From contig CAMSWH010000011.1 of the NCBI GenBank assembly GCA_947064765.1, positions 1 through 43,875 on the forward strand: DNA of 43,875 nucleotides, written 5' to 3'. This stretch comes from an uncultured Clostridium sp. GTDB taxonomy: Bacteria > Bacillota > Clostridia > TANB77 > CAG-508. Under the pieces are notes generated by a model. The model saw only the letters and a list, made by a program, of their open reading frames with translations. It was not told the DNA's origin and searched no databases. Both the position numbers and the translations under genes were made by a program. Of this stretch, positions 1 to 7,943 are shown piece after piece; the first letter of the stretch is position 1; each line of letters opens with the position of its first letter.

Positions 1-71
1 TACTTTTTTTCAATTACTTTTTTTCAATTACTTTTTTTCAATTACTTTTTTTCAAATTACTTTTTTCCAAT
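1..71. repeat. 14-bp tandem repeat, five copies
   Basis: The unit TACTTTTTTTCAAT is repeated head to tail at 1, 15, 29, 43 (with one extra A) and 58 (one T to C change). The array starts at the first base of the window, so it may extend to the left. It is not CRISPR-like, because there are no spacers. It may be a variable-number tandem repeat; no function is visible. Confidence 0.9.
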
Positions 72-182
72 AATTTCATTTGTTTTCTAGTTTTTAAAAT
101 GCTAATATTAATTTAATGAATTTAAATTTTTAAGGTATTTTCTTGCTAAAGATAATACACTTTGATATTAGGAGAAGAGCTT

Positions 183-419
183 ATGAATAACTTTAATATT
201 TCTATAAAAAATAAAAAAACAAAAAGATTAGTTAATATAAATTTACTAATCTCTTTTATTATTTCTGGAATTGGACTTTTACTTTTGTCTATTCACCATA
301 CATATTATATTTCTATTTATTTATATGAAGCTAGTATTATAATTTTTAGAACAGGTTTACTCGCTGGAGTTTTTTCAGTAATTTGTGGTATTTTTTTTGA
401 AAATTATTTGAATTGTTAA
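183..419 (+). CDS. small two-TM membrane protein, unknown function
   Basis: The ORF track starts at a TTG at 162, but an AGGAGA ribosome binding site at 170-175 lies 7 nt before the ATG at 183, so the likely product is 78 aa starting MNNFNISIKN. A short Lys/Asn-rich N-terminus is followed by two hydrophobic segments (about residues 18-37 and 48-72 of the 78-aa form). No catalytic motif is visible and I do not recognise the family. It converges on the rubrerythrin gene and shares the hairpin at 503-543 as a likely bidirectional terminator. Expression is plausible from the good ribosome binding site, but the function is unknown. Confidence 0.55.
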   Translation: MNNFNISIKNKKTKRLVNINLLISFIISGIGLLLLSIHHTYYISIYLYEASIIIFRTGLLAGVFSVICGIFFENYLNC

Positions 420-502
420 ATACATATTTTTATCTATATTATTAAAATAAGTATTGATTATTTTACAATAATAAACAATACATCTTCATCATATATAAAA
501 AT

Positions 503-543
503 AAAGTACATCTAAGCTTTTATACTGTTTAGATATACTTTAT
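503..543. terminator. bidirectional terminator between convergent genes
   Basis: The arms AAAGTACATCTAA and TTAGATATACTTT form a stem with one mismatch, followed by a T-rich tract on the plus side and flanked by an A-rich tract on the other. It fits termination of both the small membrane protein gene and the rubrerythrin gene. Confidence 0.6.
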
Positions 544-564
544 TTTTATAATATTTTTTTATTA

Positions 565-1107
565 TTAATAATTTTCAGCTTTTATTTCAAAAAATGCTTT
601 TGGATGACTACATACTGGGCAAACTTCTGGAGCTTGTTTTCCTATACAGATATGTCCACAATTTCTACATTTCCAAATTTTGTCTCCATCTTTACTAAAT
701 ACTAAATCACCTTCAACATTTTCTAATAATTTTTTATATCTTTCTTCATGCTCTTTTTCAATTTTTCCAACAGCTTCAAATAAATAAGCTATTCTATCAA
801 ATCCTTCTTCTTTAGCTTCTTTAGCCATTCTTTCATACATATCTGTCCATTCGAAGTTCTCTCCTTCAGCTGCTGCTTTTAAATTTTCAGTTGTTGTAGG
901 AACGTCTCCACCATTTAATAATTTGAACCACATTTTTGCATGTTCTTTTTCATTATCAGCTGTTTCTAAAAATATAGCTGCGATTTGTTCATACCCTTCT
1001 GCTTTGGCTTTGCTTGCAAAATAAGTATATTTATTTCTTGCTTGTGATTCTCCTGCAAAAGCATCCATCAAATTTTTTTCTGTTTTTGTTCCTTTTAATT
1101 CTGGCAT
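565..1107 (-). CDS. rbr: rubrerythrin
   Basis: Rubrerythrin is a cytoplasmic non-haem di-iron peroxidase that reduces hydrogen peroxide in anaerobes. The 180-aa product has the full two-domain layout. The ferritin-like four-helix domain carries iron ligands E20, E53-x-x-H56 and E117-x-x-H120. The C-terminal rubredoxin-like domain has CRNC (147-150) and CPVC (163-166) for a mononuclear iron. Length is close to the family norm (about 190 aa). It lies 17 nt downstream of the perR-like gene on the same strand and is almost certainly co-transcribed with it from the promoter/operator at 1531-1588, which would make it peroxide-inducible. The start has a GGAGGAATTAG-type ribosome binding site just upstream. 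Confidence 0.95.
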   Translation of the reverse strand: MPELKGTKTEKNLMDAFAGESQARNKYTYFASKAKAEGYEQIAAIFLETADNEKEHAKMWFKLLNGGDVPTTTENLKAAAEGENFEWTDMYERMAKEAKEEGFDRIAYLFEAVGKIEKEHEERYKKLLENVEGDLVFSKDGDKIWKCRNCGHICIGKQAPEVCPVCSHPKAFFEIKAENY

Positions 1108-1124
1108 TTCTAATTCCTCCTAAT

Positions 1125-1517
1125 TTATTTATTTTTACATGAATCACAAATTCCTTCAATTGCGATTCCTTTTTTAGAGATTTCTACTCCTGTTTGTTCG
1201 GAAATAATCTTTTTCAATTTTTCATATTCAAAATCATATTCAAAATCAAAAACTTTTCCACATTTTATACAAATAGCATGATTATGGTCTTGTTTTTCTT
1301 TTCTTATATAATCATACCTATCTGGTCTGTCTAGCATTGTTATCTTATTGATTATATTGTTTTGGGCTAAAAGTCCAAGATTTCTATATACTGTACTCCT
1401 ACTAACAGATGGATCTTTAGCTTTAACTATCATATAAATCTCTTCTGCAGTTGGATGAGAATATAGACTCTCTATTACTTTTATAATCTCTTCCCTTTGT
1501 CTTGAATAATTCTTCAT
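1125..1517 (-). CDS. perR: Fur-family peroxide regulator, PerR-like
   Basis: This 130-aa Fur-family repressor has an N-terminal winged helix (the STVYRNL recognition segment at 41-47) and a C-terminal metal-binding dimerisation domain. The structural zinc site is CIKC (83-86) plus CDSC (124-127). The residues that form the regulatory Fe/Mn site in PerR are all present at equivalent places: H21 in HPTAEEIY, D69 in RYDY, H78 and H80 in HNH, and D91 in FDFEY. This favours PerR over Fur or Zur. The product is slightly short at the N-terminus compared with Bacillus PerR. The gene heads an operon with rubrerythrin, and the palindrome at 1531-1553 is a likely autoregulatory operator. The ATG at 1515-1517 has an AGGAGA site upstream. 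Confidence 0.85.
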   Translation of the reverse strand: MKNYSRQREEIIKVIESLYSHPTAEEIYMIVKAKDPSVSRSTVYRNLGLLAQNNIINKITMLDRPDRYDYIRKEKQDHNHAICIKCGKVFDFEYDFEYEKLKKIISEQTGVEISKKGIAIEGICDSCKNK

Positions 1518-1530
1518 AAAAATCTCCTGT

Positions 1531-1553
1531 AAATTAGGAATTATTCCTAATTT
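1531..1553. promoter_or_regulatory. PerR/Fur-type palindromic operator
   Basis: This is a perfect 11-bp inverted repeat (AAATTAGGAAT and its complement) around a single central base. It resembles the 7-1-7 Per/Fur box family with a TTAGGAAT half site. It sits exactly between the -10 box and the ribosome binding site of the perR-like gene, over the predicted transcription start, where a bound repressor would block initiation. Confidence 0.75.
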
Positions 1554-1560
1554 CTTATTT

Positions 1561-1588
1561 ATTATATCATATTTTTCTTTTTAATCAA
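1561..1588 (-). promoter_or_regulatory. perR-rbr promoter
   Basis: On the minus strand a TTGATT -35 (1588-1583), a 16-nt spacer and a perfect TATAAT -10 (1566-1561) predict a start near 1553, at the edge of the palindromic operator. Confidence 0.65.
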
Positions 1589-1634
1589 GACTTTTTTATT
1601 ATTTTATTTTTAATATATTATTCGTAAAACAAAA

Positions 1635-1672
1635 ATGGACGATATTTAGTATTAAACTACTAAATCGTCCAC
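1635..1672. terminator. GGACGAT-type hairpin, likely terminator of the anti-sigma gene
   Basis: The arms TGGACGATATTTAGT and ACTAAATCGTCCA form a hairpin; the plus-strand side is followed by a T run. The same arm sequences (GGACGATATTTA and AAATCGTCCACAT) recur in a hairpin at 15731-15777, so this is also a dispersed repeat. It lies downstream of the ECF sigma/anti-sigma pair. Confidence 0.6.
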
Positions 1673-1740
1673 ATTTTTATAAATAATTATATTTTATATT
1701 ATTAAAATATTCTAATTTATAATTTGTTATCAATATATTA

Positions 1741-1807
1741 TTAGACATGGGGACGTTGTTGTTGTTTAGATTTTAAATAATCTAGACAACAACGTCCCCA
1801 TGTCTAA
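1741..1807. repeat. REP-like long hairpin, GC-rich relative to surroundings
   Basis: The outer arms, starting TTAGACATGGGGACG on the left, match perfectly over 21 bp. An inner stem (TTGTTTAGATT with AATCTAGACAA) extends it, with a 3-nt TTG bulge. The GGGGACG core stands out in this AT-rich DNA and resembles extragenic palindromes seen in many clostridia. It has no T tail of its own. It lies in the 311-nt gap between the perR promoter and the anti-sigma gene, which otherwise holds only the perR promoter/operator and the hairpin at 1635-1672. Confidence 0.7.
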
Positions 1808-1828
1808 GCCTCATACCTTATTAAGTTC

Positions 1829-2998
1829 TTATTTAATTAATTCTTCTGTATATATTTTTCCATCTATTTTCACATTTAAAAATAATTGTTTTTCTTCTAA
1901 CATTTCCTTATTAATATCAAATCCAAAATAAAAATTATTTCCAAAGCTAGCATTTGCAAGATTATAATATATATTTCCTTCATTATCAGTTATATTAATT
2001 TTTTCATGTAAAAGTATATCAGCTTCTCGTAAATCAATATTTTCCGCTAATAATTCACTAAAATCCATTTTTCCTTTAATTAAAAGTTTAGATTCTGTTA
2101 CAGTTATTTTTTCAACTTCTAAACCAGGTATATTATCTTTTAAACATAAATTTATTGTTTCTCTATTATATATTCTTTCTGGAATATTTATCTCAAAAAT
2201 CCACTCTGCTTCTCCAGATAATGTAACATCTTCTCTATCTAATACTTTAATTTTTCCATCTTGCTCTTTATAGTCCATCATTGACATACCTAAATCAAAT
2301 ATTCTAATATATAATTTTTTACTTCTTGGAAATCCTTTTTCCGAATCCATTGATATTTTTGATATTATATTTCTATCACTTGAACTAACAGGTCCAACAC
2401 TTGAAAATTTATCCAAATGTGCAGACCATATTCCTTCTTTTTTTACATATTTTGCATTTATTTCTTTTAATAAACATTTTATATAATCAGAGTCATATTT
2501 ATAGTTTTCTTTAGTATTGGCTCTTCTACTTCTTTCTTGATATCCATATGCATTATTTTCATTATCATATACTGCATACCCAAAGCAAAAATCTTTATAA
2601 GAAACTTCCATATTTTCTGGAAATTTAAAATCTATATACGTTTCAAAATAATCATCTGTTATCATTACCGAATTAATCTTAACACCTATATCATTTTGAA
2701 AAACATAATCCATGTCTATTTTTTCAGTATATCCATTTTCATTAGATTCTGCAATTCCTACTGTTTGAAATTCATATTCTCTATTTTGATATTCTTCAAA
2801 TTTAATATCCCATTGTCTTTTCGCATAAATTCTATTTGACACTGTTCCTAATAACATTATTACTAACACTACTGCTACAATATCTGCTATTCTTCTAAAT
2901 TTACTATTTTTTCTTTTTGATTTTTCTAAAATTACTTTATAATTTTCTTCTATATTGTTTTGACTTTTTAGATATTCTCTTAATATTTCATTTTTCAT
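1829..2998 (-). CDS. putative membrane anti-sigma factor of the ECF pair
   Basis: The 389-aa protein has a short charged cytoplasmic N-terminus (about 1-37), one transmembrane helix (about 38-56, IADIVAVVLVIMLLGTVSN) and a large extracytoplasmic region rich in beta-strand-like stretches. This topology matches DUF4179-type or RsiV/RsiX-like anti-sigma factors, whose N-terminus binds the sigma factor while the outer domain senses envelope state. The strongest evidence is position: its ATG follows the stop codon of the ECF sigma gene by 3 nt, with the ribosome binding site inside the sigma gene, implying translational coupling. No protease or enzyme motif is visible. The sensing signal cannot be read from the sequence. 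Confidence 0.7.
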   Translation of the reverse strand: MKNEILREYLKSQNNIEENYKVILEKSKRKNSKFRRIADIVAVVLVIMLLGTVSNRIYAKRQWDIKFEEYQNREYEFQTVGIAESNENGYTEKIDMDYVFQNDIGVKINSVMITDDYFETYIDFKFPENMEVSYKDFCFGYAVYDNENNAYGYQERSRRANTKENYKYDSDYIKCLLKEINAKYVKKEGIWSAHLDKFSSVGPVSSSDRNIISKISMDSEKGFPRSKKLYIRIFDLGMSMMDYKEQDGKIKVLDREDVTLSGEAEWIFEINIPERIYNRETINLCLKDNIPGLEVEKITVTESKLLIKGKMDFSELLAENIDLREADILLHEKINITDNEGNIYYNLANASFGNNFYFGFDINKEMLEEKQLFLNVKIDGKIYTEELIK

Positions 2999-3001
2999 AA
3001 T

Positions 3002-3523
3002 TTACACATCCCTTCCTAAATATTCTTTTGCCTGTTTTAAGGTTCTATAAATTTTGTTTTTTACACTTGATTCATTAATATTTAATTCTCTTGCTATATC
3101 ATTTATTTTTATATCTAATGAAAAATATAAATAAAATATTTTTGCTGTGATTAAATCTTTACTTTTAATATAATTCCAAACAGCTTGTACATTTTCTTTT
3201 GTAATAAAATCTTGTTCTAAATCAAATTTATCTTCAACTTCTATTTCTTCATCATCTTTTAATTTGTATTCAATTATATTCTTCTTTTTACAGTAATGTC
3301 TTTTTATTACATTGTTTGCTACTCCAAATATATAACCATTTACATTTTCCAATTCTAAACATTTTTTTCTTTTTAAAATATTTAATAATTCTACATATGT
3401 ATCTTGTAAGATATCATTAATATCTTCTATTTTATTGCATTTAATAGTAATATATTTAAGTACACTATTATAAGTTTCTCTATATATTTTTTCAAAATTT
3501 TTTTCTTCAATTTGAGTACTCAT
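3002..3523 (-). CDS. ECF-type RNA polymerase sigma factor
   Basis: The 173-aa protein has the two sigma-70 regions of the ECF group. Region 2 (about 8-75) includes DINDILQDTYVELL and the GYIFGVANNVIKR helix. Region 4 (about 118-170) has an INDIARELNINESSVKNKIYR helix-turn-helix. A short acidic linker lies between them. It would direct RNA polymerase to an envelope-stress type regulon and be held by the downstream anti-sigma partner. A TGAAAC element at 3571-3576 upstream suggests autoregulation. The ATG is preceded by an AAGGAGGAAA site. Which ECF subgroup it belongs to is not clear. Confidence 0.9.
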   Translation of the reverse strand: MSTQIEEKNFEKIYRETYNSVLKYITIKCNKIEDINDILQDTYVELLNILKRKKCLELENVNGYIFGVANNVIKRHYCKKKNIIEYKLKDDEEIEVEDKFDLEQDFITKENVQAVWNYIKSKDLITAKIFYLYFSLDIKINDIARELNINESSVKNKIYRTLKQAKEYLGRDV

Positions 3524-3548
3524 AATTTTATTTCCTCCTTTACTATAT

Positions 3549-3576
3549 AATCATAAAAAAAACTAAAAAAGTTTCA
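3549..3576 (-). promoter_or_regulatory. candidate ECF-type promoter of the sigma operon
   Basis: Minus-strand TGAAACTTTTTT (TGAAAC at 3576-3571) resembles the ECF -35 consensus and is followed after 16 nt by ATGATT. The same GAAACTTTTT block occurs upstream of the C39 gene (5729-5734), and a variant, GTAACTTTTT, lies upstream of the vanY-like gene. The -10 parts agree poorly, so this is tentative. Confidence 0.4.
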
Positions 3577-3591
3577 AAAAATTTAAATTTC

Positions 3592-3660
3592 TTCGTTTGC
3601 ATAATTTATCTGTAGCTTGCTCCACTTCACGTAGCTAAAAAATGTACAAATACTAATTTT
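3592..3660. repeat. copy A of the dispersed intergenic element (motif part)
   Basis: The segment containing TTATCTGTAGCTTGCT, then AGCTAA and ATGTACAAA, aligns closely with 34541-34600 (same order and spacing). It lies with the 3747-3836 terminator in the 383-nt gap between the sigma operon and the C39 gene. The middle hairpin of the element is degenerate here. Confidence 0.65.
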
Positions 3661-3746
3661 TTTATAAAATATAATTTTTTAAAAAGTATTATTCTTAACT
3701 TTTCATATAGTGAAATATTTTTAGAACCTTATCCATATATAAAATA

Positions 3747-3836
3747 AAAGCAGATTTTTTAAGTGAAGTAATAAGATAAATGTAAATACTTTTTGTATCT
3801 ATTTTTATCTTATCATTTCATTTTTAAATCTGCTTT
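3747..3836. terminator. long hairpin terminator of the C39 peptidase gene
   Basis: The outer arms AAAGCAGATTT and AAATCTGCTTT, plus inner pairing of ATAAGATAAA with TTTTATCTTAT, make a roughly 90-nt stem-loop downstream of the minus-strand gene ending at 3907. Confidence 0.6.
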
Positions 3837-3906
3837 CATTTTACCATTTATTATAAATATACTGTACTTATTAACACAATTTCATTCTAAGCTATATTCT
3901 ACATTT

Positions 3907-5673
3907 TTATTGCACAACAATAGCCTGCGAATATAATTTCTTCCAGTTTAAAATAAATTTTGATTTACTTTGTTTTACATTTTCCCCTGCTGATGGATCA
4001 TTCAAATACACATAATTTTCATCATATCCTATTAAAACTGCACAATGTTCACCAACTAACTCTTGAAAATTCCCACTTCCATCTTCATATTTCCATGTTA
4101 CACCTTCTTTTAAATTACCTGCATTTTTTACACACCATACAACTACTGGATTACCTTTACTTACATATGCAAATAAATCGTTTTCTGAACATCCTGATAT
4201 ATTCTTAACTTTTCCTCCTGCATAAGTATTCATAGCAGTAGCTATTGGTTTTGCAAATACTCCATAAGATCCTTTACCTAGCCCTTTTGATGGATGTCCA
4301 ACAAATTCTTCAAAAGGATTTGCTCCATACCATGCACCATCTGATCCTTGATACTTTTTACTTCCTGTTTTTGTATTATCTATTATATTTTGTGCTGATA
4401 CTTTATATCCTTTATATTTTAAAACCATTGCAGCTGATACTGCTTCACATCCTGTTGGATATCCTAGTGAAATTTGATTTAAGTATGGAACACCTGTTAT
4501 ATGATAACTTGTGACTATATCTTCTGGATTTGTTCCTGAATCATTACTTACATTTTCTACTGGTTTTTCATCTAAATAATAATTGGATTTTATTAATGTA
4601 TAGCCTACAACACCTTTAGAATTTCTAACTTTTTTCCACCCATTTTTTGAATCTTGCAACATTTCTATTTCTTCATACTTACTAGTTGTTGCTAAAATTT
4701 TATAATCTGTACTTGCTCCTGTTCTTATATTGTATTTTCCATTTGCATATTTCTTTGCATTATTTGGAGTATTATCTGTTACTTTTATAGTACATGTTGC
4801 CTTTTTATCTCCTTGGTCTGTAACTGCTGTTATCGTTGCCGTTCCAGTTCCTACAGCAGTAATTTGTCTATTTTCTATTTTTACGACATCTTTATTTGAT
4901 GTTTTCCATTCAACATCAGTATATGTTGCTTCTAGTGGACTTACTTTTGAATTGATTATATAAGTTTGTCCTTTTCCTAAAGTAACCTCTTTATCATCTA
5001 ATGTTATACTTTCTACTGGAATCTTTTTTACTTCTATGTCAAAACTTTGTAAAACATTTTCTTTATAATCTTTTATTGTAATAGTACTTACTCCAATAGC
5101 ATTTGCAATCAAACTTCCATTATCATTTACTGTTATTATATCTGTATTACTTGATTCATAAGTTAATTCTTTATATGTGGTATTTTCTGGAAATACTGAT
5201 ATCTCTAAAGTATATATATCACCTAAACGTAACTCAGATACTAAGTTTCCAATAACTACTTCTTGCATACTTACTAAACATTCTATTTCTAATTCATTAC
5301 TTTTAATTTCTCCATCACTTAAATAAATACTTGCTTTTCCTACTGATTTTCCAATAACTTTTCCATCAGTAACTTCTAATATATCACTATTAGTACTATG
5401 CCATTCAAGTTCACTTTTTGAAAAATCCTCTGGATAAATTTTCTTTTCAATATTTATACTTTCTCCTAATTCTATTTCTGTTTTTTCTGTACTAATTTCT
5501 ATACTATCTATTATTATTGGGTTAATAATAAGTATAGCTTTTGATATTAAATTATATTTACATGTTAATATTGCAATAATAATTATTAATAATATTATAA
5601 ATACTCTTCCAAATCTTATTTTTTTCTTTTTTGTCATTTGTGCTTCTAATCTGATTTTCTCTCGTCTAGACAA
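3907..5673 (-). CDS. membrane-anchored Ig-like/SH3/C39-like peptidase
   Basis: The 588-aa surface protein has a basic cytoplasmic start and an N-terminal membrane anchor (about 21-42). Three bacterial Ig-like (Big_2) domains follow (about 55-130, 135-215, 216-297, each ending in an ITxxGxGxxTI-like strand), then an SH3 domain (about 308-370, YNIRTGASTDYKIL). The C-terminal domain (about 390-588) is papain-like of the C39_2 family. Likely catalytic residues are Cys near 409 in PTGCEAVS, His near 543 in GEHCAVLIGY and Asp near 559 in LNDP. C39_2 proteins act as peptidases or amidases in the envelope; the substrate is unknown, and wall peptide cleavage is an inference from the SH3 domain. A GAAACTTTTT box upstream may tie it to the nearby ECF sigma factor. 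Confidence 0.85.
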   Translation of the reverse strand: MSRREKIRLEAQMTKKKKIRFGRVFIILLIIIIAILTCKYNLISKAILIINPIIIDSIEISTEKTEIELGESINIEKKIYPEDFSKSELEWHSTNSDILEVTDGKVIGKSVGKASIYLSDGEIKSNELEIECLVSMQEVVIGNLVSELRLGDIYTLEISVFPENTTYKELTYESSNTDIITVNDNGSLIANAIGVSTITIKDYKENVLQSFDIEVKKIPVESITLDDKEVTLGKGQTYIINSKVSPLEATYTDVEWKTSNKDVVKIENRQITAVGTGTATITAVTDQGDKKATCTIKVTDNTPNNAKKYANGKYNIRTGASTDYKILATTSKYEEIEMLQDSKNGWKKVRNSKGVVGYTLIKSNYYLDEKPVENVSNDSGTNPEDIVTSYHITGVPYLNQISLGYPTGCEAVSAAMVLKYKGYKVSAQNIIDNTKTGSKKYQGSDGAWYGANPFEEFVGHPSKGLGKGSYGVFAKPIATAMNTYAGGKVKNISGCSENDLFAYVSKGNPVVVWCVKNAGNLKEGVTWKYEDGSGNFQELVGEHCAVLIGYDENYVYLNDPSAGENVKQSKSKFILNWKKLYSQAIVVQ

Positions 5674-5706
5674 TATATCTTCCTCCTAAAATACTCTTAT
5701 ATTATA

Positions 5707-5734
5707 GATACAATTAAATCGTCAAAAAGTTTCA
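5707..5734 (-). promoter_or_regulatory. candidate ECF-type promoter of the C39 gene
   Basis: Minus-strand TGAAACTTTTTGACG begins at 5734 and is followed 16 nt after TGAAAC by TGTATC. The -35 part is identical to that before the sigma gene over TGAAACTTTTT. Position (about 60 nt before the start codon) is suitable. Direct support is lacking. Confidence 0.4.
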
Positions 5735-5940
5735 ATTTTTTTACATTTTTTTATTTTAACTTTCAATTTTAAATTTACTATTTTAATTTTGGAAACTTAT
5801 TTTAAAACTTAAACTAAAGTTTTCATTTTAATCTTTTTAATAATTCTATATCATGAATTTAGTATATCTATTTATATATTACTTTATTTTTTGAAAAAGT
5901 TACATGGAAAAAATAGTTTTTTGTCGTATTTTAAGTTTTT

Positions 5941-6033
5941 TTGTAAAAGTACATTTTTTTACAAATTAAAATCGTGTGCATAATTTTAGCAAAGCTTTTA
6001 TACAATAGAAAAGCATCACTTTCCTATTGTATA
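5941..6033. repeat. copy B of the dispersed intergenic element
   Basis: The motif TGTGCATAATTTTAGCAAAG (from 5975) is followed by a hairpin with arms TATACAATAG and CCTATTGTATA (5999-6033), then by the terminator at 6037-6075. The order matches the copies at 28.8 kb and 34.5 kb. The rest of the 506-nt gap 5674-6179 is featureless A/T-rich DNA apart from the candidate promoter near 5720. Confidence 0.65.
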
Positions 6034-6036
6034 AAA

Positions 6037-6075
6037 AATGTATTCAATGAAATGTTTACTTTCATTGAATACATT
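6037..6075. terminator. terminator of the M56-M23 gene
   Basis: A perfect 16-bp stem (AATGTATTCAATGAAA and its complement) with a 7-nt loop lies downstream of the minus-strand gene ending at 6180. Confidence 0.7.
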
Positions 6076-6179
6076 TAAAAATTTAATAATATCTTATTTG
6101 AGTTATATTAATTTTCCTATGACATTTCGTCTGTTTTCATATTTTTTCAAAAAAGATTACCTCTAATATCACTATTTTA

Positions 6180-7943
6180 TTAAAAATCAATATAATTTTC
6201 TGGGTTTTTCGCATTTCCTGCTTCTCTTACTTCTAAATGTAGTTGTGGTCCTGTTGTATTTCCAGTTGCTCCTACTTTTGCAATTATATCCCCTACATTT
6301 ACTCTTTGTCCTTTATTAACACATAATTCACTACAATGTGCATAATATGTTTGTAAGTCATTTCCATGATCTATGATTACTAAATATCCATATGAACCTT
6401 TATATTCTGAAAGAACTACTACTCCTGGTGCACATGCTAATATATCAGTTCCTTTTATAGCTGCTAAGTCTATCCCTGTATGACTTCTTGAATTATCTAT
6501 TCCAAATCTACTTGTTACGCTGTAATTTTCTTTTATTGGTTTTTCCAAAACTATATTTACATCTTCAGTATACTTAGAATCCTCTACCAAAATTGGATCT
6601 TTCTGATTTGTTACACTTGATTTATTAATAGTACTTTCACTTTGTTCATTTTTTTCCACTAATTTAATTTCTGTTCCATCTTTTACTATATTTTTGTCAC
6701 TATTTACATTTTCTTTTACTGTATTTACATTATTATTCACATCTTCTTTTACTGTATCTTCATTACTATTTGTAACTTTATCCGTATCTGTGTTTGTTTC
6801 ATTAACTCCTTCACTACTTATTGAGTTTAAGTATTCCTCTCTTTTTTCTTTCATTTCTTCTAATAATATTGTATTTTCTTCTAAACTACTATTAGCTATA
6901 CTAGTATCTGATGCATTATCGCTTTCAACTAAAGCAAAATTTATATTTGGTATACATATCATTAATGAAACTGATATTACTAATAATGCTATTAACACTA
7001 TTCCTATACTAATAACACTTTTTTTATTAGATTTATCTACTATATTAGAAAATCTTTTCATTATATTTTCCTTTCTATTTGCAAAACTCATTGAAAATTT
7101 ATATTGTTTTCCTCTACTTTTTTCAATTTGATTTAACAAAATTTCTGCATATTCAATTCTGCAAGCTTGCTCTTTTCCTTGTAATACATATTCATCACAA
7201 TTTAACTCTAAAATTTCGTCTATCTGATTTGTAAACATATAAATTATAGGATTAAACCAATATACACAATTTAAAACAAGTAATAAAAATTTATATTCTA
7301 TATCTTTGTTTTTTATATGAAATAGCTCATGTTTTAAAATAAGTTCATATTCTTTATTTTCTAATATTTCTTTTGAAAGAATTATTTTTTTATTAAGTAT
7401 TCCTATAGTCATAGGTGTTTGTATATTTTCTGATATTCTATAAGAAACATTTTTTATACTCATTTGACTGCATAAATTTTCCATTATTTTATCAATATTA
7501 ATATTGTGATTTGAAATATAATGTCTTTTTTGATTAAATAAAAATATTAAATAATTCAGTAAATTATATCCTAATAAAACTAATGCTATAGTACTCCAAA
7601 CATATGGTAGTACTCTTGAAATATTAAAAAATATATCGTTTTTTATATTAATACTATCATCAATTTCTATTATTGTATTTTCATTCTCAAATTTAATTTC
7701 TGGTTCTTCAAATACAATTTTTTCTAGTTCTTTTGTCTCTTTTTTAGAAATATTTTTTATATTAGAAAAATTAATAATATTAATTGGCAAAATCAATATT
7801 ATTAAAATAAATATAAAAATTTTGTAAAGACTTTTAAAATTATATTTATACTTATTTTTACTTAAAAATACTAATAATGGATATATACAAATACTAATAA
7901 TGCTTCCGAAAATAATTACATTATAAAATATTTTTCCTAACAT
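6180..7943 (-). CDS. BlaR1-like M56 membrane protease fused to an M23 peptidase domain
   Basis: The 587-aa protein begins like a BlaR1/MecR1 sensor. It has N-terminal transmembrane helices (about 8-28, 42-60, 115-138), an M56 zinc protease domain with HELFH at 205-209 and a downstream ELNCDEY segment, another helix near 216-238 and one at about 314-336. Instead of the penicillin-binding sensor domain of BlaR1, an Asn/Thr/Glu-rich linker (about 340-470) leads to a LytM/M23 domain (about 478-587) with HTGID and QLHLEV metal-binding motifs and YYAHC. M56 proteases of this type inactivate BlaI-family repressors, and the gene directly abuts a blaI-like gene (stop and start codons touch). An outer M23 domain could sense or cut peptidoglycan; that role is an inference. 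The ribosome binding site AGGAG lies within blaI. Confidence 0.85.
   Translation of the reverse strand: MLGKIFYNVIIFGSIISICIYPLLVFLSKNKYKYNFKSLYKIFIFILIILILPINIINFSNIKNISKKETKELEKIVFEEPEIKFENENTIIEIDDSINIKNDIFFNISRVLPYVWSTIALVLLGYNLLNYLIFLFNQKRHYISNHNINIDKIMENLCSQMSIKNVSYRISENIQTPMTIGILNKKIILSKEILENKEYELILKHELFHIKNKDIEYKFLLLVLNCVYWFNPIIYMFTNQIDEILELNCDEYVLQGKEQACRIEYAEILLNQIEKSRGKQYKFSMSFANRKENIMKRFSNIVDKSNKKSVISIGIVLIALLVISVSLMICIPNINFALVESDNASDTSIANSSLEENTILLEEMKEKREEYLNSISSEGVNETNTDTDKVTNSNEDTVKEDVNNNVNTVKENVNSDKNIVKDGTEIKLVEKNEQSESTINKSSVTNQKDPILVEDSKYTEDVNIVLEKPIKENYSVTSRFGIDNSRSHTGIDLAAIKGTDILACAPGVVVLSEYKGSYGYLVIIDHGNDLQTYYAHCSELCVNKGQRVNVGDIIAKVGATGNTTGPQLHLEVREAGNAKNPENYIDF

Noticed and set aside
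1-71. CRISPR array
   Set aside because: The repeats are directly adjacent with no spacers and no cas genes are present.
6694-7131. 145-aa plus-strand ORF
   Set aside because: It is the antisense shadow of the low-complexity linker of the M56-M23 gene and has no ribosome binding site.
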